The notes: generated by a model not told the origin, from the sequence alone. A DNA stretch of 64,000 nt from Culex pipiens pallens (GCF_016801865.2 NC_068939.1:73522100-73586099); one strand, 5' to 3'. Shown: positions 36,317 through 47,849, counted from the first letter of the stretch. Program-made: numbers and translations.

Positions 36317-36513
36317 GTGTACCAAACAATCGCATATCACTTACACCAGCGCGACCAAAATCGTGTGCCGGATGTTTTATTCAACGCAATCCTTCAGGGG
36401 TTTATTACATTCTTTTTGTGTGGCTTTGTGGTAAGTGATGAACACGAAATTGAAGAGCTTGTATCTTTTTTTTTGTTCTCCAGCTCAGCATCATCATTAT
36501 TCTTTGGGGATGA
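36317..36513 (+). CDS. Candidate two-exon fragment encoding a membrane segment
   Basis: A frame at 36317-36430 follows a good acceptor (CTCACAG). It ends at a consensus donor GTAAGTG, and a 53-nt intron with TTTTTTTTTGTTCTCCAG leads to 36484-36513, ending in TGA. Joined, the C-terminus reads ...GFITFFLCGFV plus LSIIIILWG, a plausible single membrane segment. No upstream exon is identified and I do not recognise the protein. It may be chance or a decayed gene. Confidence 0.25.
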
Positions 36514-36958
36514 CAACGACGCAATAGAACGCAGAATCACACTTGAGCAAGCCAGAGGAGAGGATTTTCTTGTGGACGTCACTCTAATGACGTGTCGTGT
36601 CCCCTCTGTGAATGGATTTCCTCCGACGACAACGTAAAAAGGAAGCTTTTTCATTCGCCACAACTATCTGCCTTTGTGATATGGTTCCGCCAACGCAGCC
36701 GCCAAAGACTTGGTGCAGTTTTATGAGTTTCCACGACAGTTGAACTTATAGAAAAGCTCATGGTAAAGGGCAATCCATTTATTATGTGACGTTGAGTGGA
36801 ATGATTGTGCTGAGATAGTTTTTCAACATTTCTTTAAATTAATAATAGATAAAAAGATGGAGCTAAGGTATTTAGAATGGGCTGTGAATTGATTTCTAGA
36901 CATATTCAGTTATTTTTTCAATCTGAAACAATACTCCGAAATAACATTAAAAAAACTG

Positions 36959-37033
36959 GCTCCGTAGCTCAATTATTGCGGCTTCTACCTCACAAGCAGA
37001 ATGTTGAGGGATCAAATCCCGGTTGGTACGGGG
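36959..37033 (+). other. tRNA-like sequence, probably a SINE or pseudo-tRNA
   Basis: GGCTCCGTAGCTCAATTATTG resembles a tRNA 5' half with box A, and GGGATCAAATCCC resembles a T-arm with box B. An anticodon-like arm TTCTAC-CTCACAA-GCAGAA would give CAC (Val). The acceptor stem does not pair well, so a functional tRNA is unlikely. Confidence 0.4.
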
Positions 37034-37398
37034 TCATCTTCAAATTAGAAATCATATTTGTGGTTTAATAATTCAATGAAAAAAATCAATTCTAATGAAC
37101 TTGAAACTTATTTTTACATAACCTCAAATTTATATAAATTTTAATAAAAGGTCAAAAAATTATGGGAAAATGATTCTTAACCATACGAAAATTATAGGCC
37201 AGTTTAAAAAAAAATCATATTTGGGTCATATATGACCTATCAGGCCTAAAGGGTTAAAAAAACATTAAATTGTAAATTTTGAAATGAAACTCTAGACAAA
37301 TTAATCATATATAGCGGAATTAAAAGGAACAACTCGTCTCTTTGTATTCAAAATTAATCATTGTTTTTGATAAATGATTCAAATCAAACTCATGTATA

Positions 37399-37586
37399 CA
37401 CGGAGAAAAAAGAGTTCCAAAAATCGTGAACAAGCGTTCATGAAAATGAGAACCCCGAACAAAGATGAAAAACGTACCATGAAATTTGAACGCTTGTTCG
37501 TGGTTCCCATTTTCATAAACATTTGTTCGTGGTTCCCATTTTCATAAACGCTTGTTCACGATTCTGGGAACTCTTTTTTCTCCGTG
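37399..37586. mobile_element. CACGGAG palindromic MITE, full-length
   Basis: CACGGAGAAAAAAGAGTTCC at the left and its complement at the right are flanked by TA (37397-37398, 37587-37588). Almost the whole 188 bp is palindromic, with the word GTTCGTGGTTCCCATTTTCA tandemly doubled in the right arm. Confidence 0.8.
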
Positions 37587-37615
37587 TATGTAAATATTTA
37601 AAAAAAAAACGATTT

Positions 37616-39100
37616 GAGCAATTCTCTGAGATTTCGGTCATTCGATTTTTTTTGTATTTTTTAATCCGGCTGAAACTTTTTTGGTGCCTTCGGTATGCCC
37701 AAAGAAGCCATTTTGCATCATTAGTTCGTTCATATAATTTTCCATACAAATTTGGCAGCTGTCACTACAAAAATGATGTATGAAAATTCAAAAATCTGTA
37801 TCATTTGAAGGAATTTTTTGATCGATTCGGTGTCTTCGGCAAAGTTGTAGGTGAAAAAAATGATACACGGTAAAAAAAATTTTGGCGATTTTTCATTTAA
37901 CTTTTTGTCACTAAAACTTGATTTGCAAAAAAACACTATTTTTTTTTTTTATTTTTGTTTTAGAGGACATCAAATGCCAACTTTTCATAAATTTCCAGGT
38001 TGTGCTAAAAATCTTTGAGCGAGTATGAATTTTTAAATCAATACTGATTTTTTCAAAAAATCGAAATTTTGGTCGCAACAATTTTTCAACTACATTTTTC
38101 GATGTAAAATCAAATTTGCAATCAAAAGTACTTAACTGAAATTTTGATTTCAAAAGGGCCAAACATTTAATATTACGCCCTTTTAAAATGTTAGTCTTGA
38201 TTTGAAAATTTTGAAAATATTGTTTTCGAAAAAATCGGAAAATTTCTCAAATATTTGAAATTTTAACATTGAAAATCGGACCATTAGTTGCTGAGATATC
38301 GACATTGAAAAATGGTGAGCTGTTTGGGTGAGACTTAGAAAACATCAATTTTCCTGTTTTAAACCTTTGCATTGCAACAAAGTCCAATAAGCAAAATATA
38401 GAGAATTTTCTCAGCTTTTCAAAAATATTTTTGTCAAATGTGGACAAAAATGCGCACTAATTTTAAAAAATGAAAAACTTCGACTATTTTCAAAAAAGTC
38501 ACCTAAATATGGATTTAACTTGAAAACGGTGTACTTTATCAAAATTTCAGCTAAGCACTTTTTGATTGCAAATTTGATTTTACATCGAAAAATGAAGTTG
38601 AAAAATTGTTGCGACCAAAATTTCGATTTTTTGAAAAAATCAGTATTGATTAAAAAGTTCATAACTCGGTCAATGATTTTTTGCACAACCTGGAAATTTC
38701 TGAAAAGTTGGCATTTTATGTCCTCTAAAACATATAAAAAAATTAAAAATAGTGTTTTTTTGCAAATCAAGTTTTACTGATAAAAAGTTAAATAAACAAA
38801 TCACCAAATTTTTTTACCGTGTATCATTTTTTTCCAGTGTAGTCCGTATCCATACCTACAACTTTGCCGAAGACACCGAATCGATCAAAATATTCCTTCA
38901 AAAGTACAGATTTTTGAATTTTCATACATCATTATTGTATGGACAGCCGCCAAATTTGTATGGAAAATTATATGGACAAACTAATGATGCAAAATGGCTA
39001 CTTTGGGCATACGGAAGGCACCAAAAAAGTTTCAGTCGGATTAAAAAATACAAAAAAAATTAAATTGAAGAAAAAAGACCGATTTCGTAGAGAATTGCTC
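37616..39100 (-). mobile_element. Foldback element copy 4, B-to-A orientation
   Basis: The left end is type B (GAGCAATTCTCTGAGATTTC) and the right end is the complement of type A (GAGCAATTCTCTACGAAATC). Arms contain the usual segments (GCAGCTGTC...CAAAAATGA, CTTCGGCAAAGTTGTAGG). Flanks are ATTT on the left and TACT on the right, so no duplication is visible; recombination or mutation may have removed it. Confidence 0.8.
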
Positions 39101-39189
39101 TACTTCGTCATTGACCAGGACCTTCAAAAATCTTTCGATAAACGATTCTAAAGAAATTACATTACATTATTTGAAAATTAATGCACAAT

Positions 39190-39245
39190 TTAACCGACGC
39201 CGTGCCTTCTTTCTGATCAACGATAATATAGGAAGGGCTTTTAAA
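39190..39245 (+). repeat. Isolated copy of the CCTTC...GGAAGG hairpin repeat
   Basis: CGCCGTGCCTTCTTTCTGATC then AACGATAATATAGGAAGGGC matches the 35255-35290 unit, including an upstream CGACGYCGTGCC word. It lies 4 kb from the cluster. Confidence 0.45.
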
Positions 39246-39824
39246 ATCACAAAACAATTAATGAAATCTTAATTAAAGCACAAAAAACACCAATCACTGA
39301 AAAAATGACTCCCGAAACATATATAAAACTGCAAGGCGTGCGCGCTACTAGGGGAAATTCTCGTATCTTTGGCAGGTTAAGCTCTCGCTCCTAACTCCAT
39401 CCAATTTGCTGATTTTCACTATTTAAACAACTAATTTTGCAAAACTTTTGGTAGAAACTTGCTTGCTCACTTCTTATTGAGCTATTTATCACTCGATTTC
39501 AGTTGAAAACGCTTTTATTTAGCTTTAATTGCATGTCAAAGTTCAGACCTGCCAACATTAGAGGCACGCTGGAATTAGATGCTGTTCCCCTACGCCGTCC
39601 AAAATCGACTGGCAACACAATTAACACGTTTAGCTCTGAAAAAAATGACGCCCAAAACACGAATAATCCTGCAAAGCGTGCGCCCTGTGTCCAAAATCGA
39701 CTCAAACATAAGATTAATCGAAAAGTTTAGCAAAAGTCATGAAAATTACAAAGAAATATTTACCTTAGAGGGACGTCCTCTTCAGCAGTTCCTGAAATTA
39801 AAAAAAAATAGTTAATGAATAAAT
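39246..39824. other. Intergenic region, no gene recognised
   Basis: Mixed composition. Contains two weakly similar segments (CTGCAAGGCGTGCGC near 39331 and CTGCAAAGCGTGCGC near 39670). No supported coding exon. Confidence 0.3.
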
Positions 39825-39826
39825 TA

Positions 39827-39995
39827 CACACTTGGATTTTTTTACCGAATTTCAACTGCTGAACAGTTCGGTAAACTGAACGTTAACGCATTCGGTAAAA
39901 AATTATTCGGTATTTTTTTCATTTTGACAGATGGTTTACCAATCTAAACTTAACTAATTTTTCAAATAACGAATTCGGTTAAAAAAATAAGTGTG
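39827..39995. mobile_element. CACACTT-ended MITE
   Basis: Ends CACACTTGGATTTTTTTACC and complement of CACACTTATTTTTTTAACCG are flanked by TA. Interior words TTCGGTAAA recur. 169 bp, non-coding. Confidence 0.75.
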
Positions 39996-39999
39996 TACT

Positions 40000-41490
40000 C
40001 ATTACTACTCATTTATGCTAAGATGTATGCAACTGAATCACAATCATTTATGATATAATTCCAAAGTTATATTTTTTCTTCAAAAAATAACAAATCCCTT
40101 TCGAAGTCACACCATTTAACACTTAATCCCAGGAAAAGACACCTTTCTTAAGATCAAAAATAAATAAAAAGAAGCGCACACCATAAAATCCTCTATAAAT
40201 AACAAGATCGTCCAAAATAGCACCAAAAAGTGTCCCACTTTTTCCCCCTATTCCATGTTTTTTTTTCTGTTCGACTTTACTGCACCAAAAAGGAATCCAA
40301 TCGTGCATGTTTACATCGTGCCGATTTGGGAAGAACTTCTCACCAGCAGAGTCAACATCACTCCCTCTACTCCAATCCGTATAGCTAGAGCGTTCTGACA
40401 GGGCGTGCGGCACTGACTGATAGCTGCTACTGGCACGAAAGTGGGTCTAATTTTTCGGAGTATGAATGAATCTTCGGTTCTTGAATGCACAGAAAAAAAT
40501 AACTCATAAAGTGATAAGTTAAGTTGATAAATATGTGATTATTTTTTTCTTGCAAATTAAATTTTTAATATCAAAAGGACTCAAATAATACCCAACTACC
40601 CAAAAATGCAAAATAAAACAAGAAGTAAAAAAAAATCACATGCGACAACTGCGATTCTGGATTCTGTGAACGGAACACATTTCATAGAATCTACAGAGCT
40701 AGGAGAATGCGTGGACATACCGTTACCCCTTTCAGTGCTCAAAATAGACAACTCTATTTGATTTTTTTTCTACTTAACAAATTTTTACTGTGCAAAACAT
40801 ACAGAACACCACGGGCGGAGGTGCGAGGGGCAATAATTTACACGGATTTTACGACTTTAAACGACGTTTTCCGTTTTGCTTCCTTCTGGTTCGGCGGCTC
40901 ATCAGATGTTGACTCGCGCGGCGTCGACTTCCGGTCGACCTGGTCTTCGAAAGGTTGTGTGTGAAGGTGTGAACAAACATTCTCCAGTGCTACTTAAGCT
41001 CAATTTCTATTTTTTTTTTCGTGTCCTCTTCTTCGTGATTTTATTTGTAATTCCACTTGCAAACACAGCGCAAGACACGAACCTCCCGTGGAGGACTACT
41101 AACGGTTGGGAGGTGTTTGCTTGGTTGTGTGTGTATGCCCCCTTAATGTGATAATATAAATGTAATCTGATGTTTACTTTTTTCGGGGTGATTATCTTGG
41201 GCAGAGAAACGGAGCGCAAAGTGTCATTCGTCTATGTTCAACCGTGGCAGGACAGAAAGTGTGTCCAAATTTAGCAGGAAATATTCATGTCTCGACTGTT
41301 GTGGTTGTCTAATGAGTTGAGCTGTGGAAAATAACAATTTTAGCCAGGATTTTGACCACATTCCTATAAAATTATAATAAATATTATTTTATTTTTTATG
41401 CAATATTAAAATAAATTAATTCACTTAAGAACATATATATCTTTAGACAGGGTAGCCAGATTTGTTAACTGCTCTAAAAATAAATTTGAT
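40000..41490. other. Intergenic region, no gene recognised
   Basis: AT-rich with a GC-richer patch near 40800-40970. Short frames only. The word GAATGCGTGGACATACCGT near 40704 repeats one near 31508. Confidence 0.35.
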
Positions 41491-41492
41491 AA

Positions 41493-42679
41493 TTTCGACG
41501 TCGTCGTGCTATCTTGTCGCACCCGCCATTTTGACGTTCCGAGAAAAACGCGTTTTATTGTTTGTCCTTGAATATTCAAAAACAAGAGCACGCAATGTAA
41601 ACAATAACAAACAACTTTTGTTTGGTTCACCATTCGTTAGGGTGGTCCCATATGGTTTTCCCTTGAAAATTAGACTTTTTCAAATGAAGATATCTCAAGT
41701 TTAAAGAAAAACACCCCTGAGATTTTTTCAGCGTTTGTAGTGCTAGATCTCTTCTTTCAAATGCAACCTAGTGCTTAAAATTTGGCTTGCGCCATTTTGA
41801 GATATTTAAGTTTTAAATTTGCATCTTTTTTACCTTAAAATGGCTGTAACTTTTGACCCTTAAGTCCAAATTGACATGTCAAAAAATGAAAATGTTTGTT
41901 TTGTAGAGCTCTAAAAGTGCTCCGAATATCACTTTTCTCTAAAAGTTAACCCTGAATTGCCACGTTCAAAAAACTGATTTTTGAAGGTTTGCTCAGATGC
42001 TTTTTATAAATTTGGTCATAGAAGGCGTAGATTACGAGATAAAATTTTGGTGTCTTCGACAAAGTTGCTTGGATTGGCAAGCCCATCAACTTTTTAGAAG
42101 ACAAAAAAATTCCCAAAAATATTCCTGAAAAGTTAGATTTTCAAAATCACCCTAATCGTGAACCACCCTAATTTTGAACCAAACCAAAAGTTGCCCCTTT
42201 CCATTTGCAACAACTCTTCTGAAGACACCAAAGCTCCAAAACGTCACCATTTTTCGGAAAATCCATTTTCCACTTAATTTTGCGATCTGGACCACTGTGC
42301 ATTGTCCCAAAGTTTGGTTGAAGTTGGTTGCTGGAGTCCCGAGTTATAATTACAAATGCGTACGGTATTCTAGCTTGTACGTACGACAAACGCATCCTAA
42401 CTTTCCTGACCTGAAATCCCTTTGGCCTTTTGTCGCACTTCCATCAATTTTCATGGAGTGACAAAATAGCACGGCAAGATTGAAACTACTTTCATATGTA
42501 AAGTGACAAAAATGCACGGAGTTTTTTCGGTTTTTGTTGAATATCTCAGGATTGAAATCGAATTTTGGGGATCAGTGAAGGTCAAAAGGTGAGGCATTGT
42601 GAGCTGCACAAAATGGCGTTCTTAACTCAATTTGGCCCAAAATGCACGTACGACAAGTTAGCACGATGGCGACGATTTG
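41493..42679. mobile_element. CGTCGTGCTA-ended element, copy 2, with a nested insert
   Basis: Left TTTCGACGTCGTCGTGCTAT and right end complement of AAATCGTCGCCATCGTGCTA bracket sequence shared with 21771-22277. It is interrupted in the middle by an insert with TTAGGGTGG ends (41637-42171). Outer limits are approximate. Confidence 0.6.
41637..42171. mobile_element. TTAGGGTGG-ended insert
   Basis: TTAGGGTGGTCCC at left and GAACCACCCTAA at right are inverted ends. They resemble the TTAGGATGGC end of the foldback at 51359. Flanking words TTTGGTTCAC and GAACCAAACCAAAAG also pair with each other, so the true outer ends may lie slightly further out. No coding capacity. Confidence 0.45.
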
Positions 42680-43540
42680 ACATTCAGATCCACCTTAAAA
42701 TATCAGTATTGTAACTCTATTTGCTCAGCACACTGTCTAATGTTATGAGTACTCTAGTGCGTATTTTATCAAGTATTTGAAAGATCGATCAAAATTAAAA
42801 AATACTCATGGTTAAATCTTAATGGATTGATTGAGCAATTTCATGCAATGTTATACATTTTGATGAAGTTTTGAAGACATTCTGGCAATTTGTAAAAACT
42901 ACCAAGAATTACATCGAACATCTGAATTTGAAATGACTTAATTGACGTAACCCGGTAGCACTCCGGAACCCCATCTGCGCTGTGTCGCGCCGCATCAGAG
43001 ACAAGCGTAAACAAAATTCCTCCAAGTCGTATTTCCTCCCACCCAGTACTCTGTAATGCTACTCTCCCGCAATCGAGGACCAGGTCTGGGGTTAGGATTT
43101 TTAGGTCATCACTGACTTGTGGCAGCAGCTAGCACTTCAAATAACCCTACCAACCGACATGAAATCATCAATCTGGCCTCTCTGAATGTGAACAAAAAAT
43201 ATGAGGGAGAAAAAACAATAGCGACACTAATTACTTCTGCCAGAGGCCATCATTCAACATAACGAATTGAAAATGCCATCTCGAAAAAAAACGAAAAGAA
43301 AAGAGTAAACCCCAAAGTGAATCGTGTACAGAGAGCAAATGTGTGATATTTCAAACAGTAGGTGAACTAACGCCACTGCAAAGGTCTCTTCACGCATTGG
43401 TAGGGTAATCGGACCTATGTTGAACCAAGAGTTAGTTTTATTTTTTATATGGAGTAAATGTCCAACAAATCATTACACATAGACAACCTAGATTATAGAT
43501 TCAAATCAAATTAAAGAAAATCTAGACATAAAAAATCAAC
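42680..43540. other. Intergenic region, no gene recognised
   Basis: AT-rich with a GC-moderate patch at 42950-43160. No supported features. Confidence 0.3.
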
Positions 43541-43545
43541 ATGCC

Positions 43546-44691
43546 AAAATAAGACTCGTTTACCCCATCATCACAGAAACAATGCAAAAATTTTCACAAC
43601 GAGTGTACTTTTGGGGTGAAAAGAAAACTCTAACTCAGTATGGAAAGAGGTTGGCCCAATCGGGGACCTCCCGTTGTGGTCGCCACGAAGTCTCCGGGAT
43701 GCCAAATTTAATAGGGTGGAATTGAATGAAGCCATTCAGTATTTCTTCAATAGCTGCAGCTGCGAACAAAACATTTTCGTAGATACATTTAGAAACAGCA
43801 TTTTTAATAGGTTCTAGGGGAAATATACCTATTCTCATCACTCTAAGCGGTGGTGTCTGAATGATGTTCTTATAATCGGGGGTGTTCCTTGAAATTTACT
43901 AAAACTAAGTACACCTGCCAGTAGAGCAGCTATTTGCGAACATTTCTGTTTAATTTGCCTTTTACCAAAAGTTGTTTCTATTTATTTTACAAGCATTTTA
44001 CAAACATATTTTCAAACTCTATTTTCGTCTGACAAGAATGCCCTGTGGCTCACGCAATTTCTATTATCGGCCTATTTTTTTAAAGGAAGCTTTGTTAGCT
44101 GCCATTCAAATCATTTAAAAATAAGACTCGTTTACCTCATCATCACAGAAACAATGCAAAAATTTTCACAACGAGTGTACTTTTGGGGTGAAAAGAAAAC
44201 TCTAACTCAGTATGGAAAGAGGTTGGCCAAATCGGGGACCTCCCGTTGTGGTCGCCACGAAGTCTCCGGGATGCCAAATTTGATAGGGTGGAATTGAATG
44301 AAGCCATTCAGTATTTCTTCAATAGCTGCAGCTGCGAACATAACATTTTCGTAGTTACATTTAGAAACACAATTTTTAATAGGTTCTAGGGGAAATATAC
44401 CTATTCTCATCACTTTAAGCGGTGGTGTCTGAATGATGCTCTATAATCCGGGGTGTTCCTTAAAATTTACTAAAACCAAGTACACCACGCAGTAGAGCAG
44501 CTTTTTGCGAACATTTCTTTTTAATTTGCCTTTTACCAAAAGTTGTTTCTATTTATTTTACAAGCATTTTACAAACATATTTTCAAACTCTATTTTCGTC
44601 TGACAAGAATGCCCTGTGGCTCACGCAATTTCTATTATCGGCCTATTTTTTTAAAGGAACCTTTGTTAGCTGCCATTCAAATCATTTAAAA
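43546..44691 (+). repeat. 572-bp tandem duplication (two copies)
   Basis: 43546-44117 and 44118-44691 are almost identical direct repeats, each beginning AAAATAAGACTCGTTTACC. Each contains a 68-codon minus-strand frame (43635-43841, 44207-44413). Between copies that frame shows four amino-acid replacements and at least one silent change, which gives no sign of coding constraint. I do not recognise the encoded peptide. Confidence 0.85.
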
Positions 44692-44751
44692 GAACACACA
44701 AGTGTTTATTTTGTAAGCAGCGTCAATCTGACTTTGACACTCTATAAGAGT

Positions 44752-45260
44752 CCGGGACCGTGGTGTAGGGGTAAGCGTGGTTGCCTCTCACCCAGTCGGC
44801 TTGGGTTCGATCCCAGACGGTCCCGGTGGCATTTTTCGAGACGAGATTTGTCTGATCACGCCTTCCGTCGGAAGGGAAGTAAATGTTGGTCCCGGTCTAA
44901 CCTAGATGTTAGGTCGTTAGCTCAATTCAGGTGTAGGAGTCGTCTCCCTGGGTCCTGTCTCGGTGGAGTCGCTGGTAGGCAGTTGGACTAACAATCCAAA
45001 GTTCGTCAGTTCGAATCCCGGGGTGGATGGAAGCTAAGGTGTAAAAAGAGGTTTGCAATTGCCTCAACAATCAAGCCTACGGACACCTAGTTTCAAGTAG
45101 GAATCTCGAGCAGTTCTCTACGGCTCCCCTCCCACTAACATTTACACACAAGATCCTCTGTAATTACTCTTAGCTTTAAGTAAAATGTAAGTACAAAAGC
45201 CGACTCGGTCCTAACCAGGTCCCAGCACCGAAAAGGACCTAATAAAAATAATTTTATGAA
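44752..45260 (+). mobile_element. tRNA-derived SINE with two tRNA-like units
   Basis: The head GGGACCGTGGTGTAGGGGTA to CGGTCCC (44752-44823) folds as a tRNA with box B GGTTCGATCCC and a Glu-like CTC anticodon position. The core CCCGGTGGCATTTTTCGAGA follows. A second tRNA-like unit (about 44960-45033) has a perfect anticodon stem TTGGA/TCCAA around CTAACAA (AAC, Val-like) and box B AGTTCGAATCC. The tail ends CCTAATAAAAATAATTTTAT. A dimeric tRNA SINE (Twin) is known from Culex pipiens, but the layout here differs, with a spacer of over 120 bp. Target duplication not found. Confidence 0.7.
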
Positions 45261-45266
45261 AAAAAA

Positions 45267-47660
45267 GAGCAGTTCTCTAAGATTTTGGTCATTCGTTTTT
45301 TTTTCCCTTTTTTTTAGTCCGACTGAAATATTTTTGTTTCGGTATGCCCATTTTGCATCATTAGTTTGTCCATATCATTTCCATACAAATTTGGCAGCTG
45401 TCCATACAAAAATGATGTGTGAAAATTCAGAAAAACTGTATCTTTTGAAGGAATTTTTTGATCGATTTGGTGTCTTCGGCAAAGTTGTAGGTAAAAAAAA
45501 ATTGGAGATTTTTTATTTAACTTTTTGTCACTAAAACTTGATTTGCAAAAAAAAAACTATTTTTAATTTTTCTCATTTTTTGATATGTTTTAGAGGACAT
45601 AAAATGCCAACTTTTCAGAAATTTCCAGGGTGTGCAAAAAATCTTTGACCGAGTTATTAATTTTTGAATCAATACTGATTTTTTGAAAAAAATTAAATAT
45701 TGGTCCCCAAAAATTTTCAACTTCATTTTTCGATGTAAAATCAAATTCGCAATCAAAAAGTACTTAAGAGGCAGTATTTGTAGATTCTGCTCGGTTTGTT
45801 CTAGAGGTCGTATCGAGGTGCTCCGATTTGGATGAAACTTTCAGGGTTTGTTTGTCTATACATGAGATGAACTCATGCCAAATATGAGCCCTCTACGACA
45901 AAGGGAAGTGGGGTTAAACGGGCATTGAAGTTTGAGGTCCAAAAAACATGAAAAATCTTAAAATTGCTCGCATTTCCGTAAAACTTAATCAATTCCAACT
46001 CTCTTAGATGCATTCAAATGGTCTTTTGAAGCCCTTCAAAATGTGCTATAGACATCCAGGATCGGTTTGACTTTTTCTCATAGCTTTTGCAAATTACTGT
46101 TAAAAATGGATTTTTTTAAAACCTTAATAACTTTTCCCAACAGCCTCCAACACCCATACTCCCATAGGTCAAAAATTAGGGAATTTCATGGACTATAAGC
46201 CTACGGTATTAACTTTTTGGCCAATCGCAGTTTTTCTCATAGTTTTACGGTTTTTCTAGAACAAACATTTTACAACGCTAGTTTTTGCCCTGTAGACCGA
46301 GAAGACGGCACTTTTTGGTCTCAATTTTGTCATATTCGGAATCCTCGGACAATTTCACGTTAGTTAGAAGTATTGGAGTTGTAATATTTCCTTAAAAAAT
46401 AATTAAATAAAACATTTTTGAAAAAAGAAAAAGATCTTATTAACCCTATGACCAATACGTCAAATGCTGTATCAAGTAGGCGAAAACCTGTGTTACCCCC
46501 AATCCAACAAATTGTTAAAAAATATTTTAATTCATTCCAAACGGCAATTTTTCCAATCAAATTTACAACTCCAATACTTCTAACTAACGTGAAATTGTCC
46601 GAGGATTTCGAATATGACAAAATTGAGACCAAAAAATGCCGCTATGGCGGCCTACAAGGCAAAAACTAACGTTGTAAAATGTTTGTTCTAGAAAAATCGT
46701 CAAACTATGAGAAAAACTGCGATTGGCCAAAAAGTTAATACCGTAGGCTTATAGTCCATGAAATTCCCTAATTTTTGACCTATGGGAGTATGGGTGTTGG
46801 AGGCTGTTGGGAAAAGTTATTAAGGTTTTAAAAAAATCCATTTTTAACAGTAATTTACAAAAGCTATGAGAAAAAGTCAAATCAACCCTGGATGTCTATA
46901 GCACATTTTGAAGGGCTTCAAAAGACCATTCAAATGCATCTAAGAGAGTTGGAATTGATAAATTTTTACGGAAATGCGAGCAATTTTAAGATTTTTCATG
47001 TTTTTTGGACCTCAAACTTCAATGCCCGTTTTACCCCACTTCCCTTTGTCGTAGCGGGCTCATATTTGGCATGAGTTCATCTCATGTATAGACAAACAAA
47101 CCCTGAAAGTTTTATCCAAATCGGAGCACCTCGATACGACCTGTTTCACATCGGTGAAAAACTCGCTCTTAAGTGCAAACATGTGCACTAATTTAAAAAA
47201 ATGAAAAACTGTGGCTATTTTCAAAAAAGTCTCCTTAAATTGCATTTTAGTTGAAAATGGTGCACACTTTATCAAAATTTCACTTAAGTACTTTTTGATT
47301 GCGAATTTGATTTTACATCGAAAAATGAAGTTAAATAGTGTTTTTTTGCAAATTAAGTTTTAGTGACAAAAAGTTAAAAAAAAAAATCACCAAATTTTTC
47401 TTAACCGAGTAATCTTAACCGAGTATTCTTAACCATATCTATGCCTACAACTTTGCCGAAGACACCAAATCGATCAAAAATTCCTTCAAAAGATACAGAA
47501 TTTTGAATTTTCATGCATCATTTTTGTATGGACAGCTGCCAAATTTGTATGGAAAATTATATTGACAAACTAATGATGCAAAATGGCTTCTTTGGGCATA
47601 CCGAAGGCACCAAAAAAGTTTCAGTCGAATAAAAAATACAAAAATTAAATTAAAATGCTC
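45267..47660 (-). mobile_element. Foldback element copy 5, B-to-A orientation, interrupted
   Basis: Type B left end GAGCAGTTCTCTAAGATTTT. The right end is reduced to ...AAATTAAAATGCTC, missing part of the type A terminus. The middle is replaced by a TTAA-flanked palindrome at 45768-47168. Some arm sequence was lost around that insertion. No target duplication is visible. Confidence 0.75.
45768..47168. mobile_element. 1.4-kb palindromic element flanked by TTAA
   Basis: Two arms of about 600 bp (about 45795-46385 and 46560-47145) are inverted copies separated by about 175 bp. For example GGTCGTATCGAGGTGCTCCG on the left mirrors the complement at 47122-47142. Termini are GAGGCAGTATTTG and the complement of GAGCGAGTTTTTC. 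TTAA lies on both sides (45764-45767, 47169-47172). TTAA is the target of piggyBac, Kolobok and Sola3 elements; which applies is not known. No transposase. Confidence 0.75.
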
Positions 47661-47663
47661 ATA

Positions 47664-47849
47664 AGAGAAGAAAAGCAACTAGCGAAAAAAATTGAGGCTA
47701 GGAATTTTGACAGGTATTATTTTCATAAAGTATTCGCCTCCTTTTCTCTCCCACAGAAAACTGGGGAAAATGTAGCTGTCAAACTAGGCCAAACACAAAA
47801 TGAACTTTGAGTGATTTGAGTTCATTCCTGACGTCACGATTTGCTCCTC
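47664..47849. mobile_element. GAGGAG-type MITE, copy 2
   Basis: Begins AGAGAAGAAAAGCAACTAGC and ends GACGTCACGATTTGCTCCTC, flanked by TA. The body matches 16500-16700 (TTGAGGCTAGGAATTT, CTCCCACAGAAA). It abuts the right end of foldback copy 5. Confidence 0.65.

Noticed and set aside
36959..37033. Functional tRNA-Val gene
   Set aside because: The acceptor stem does not pair and there is an A-C mismatch in the anticodon stem; kept only as a tRNA-like sequence.
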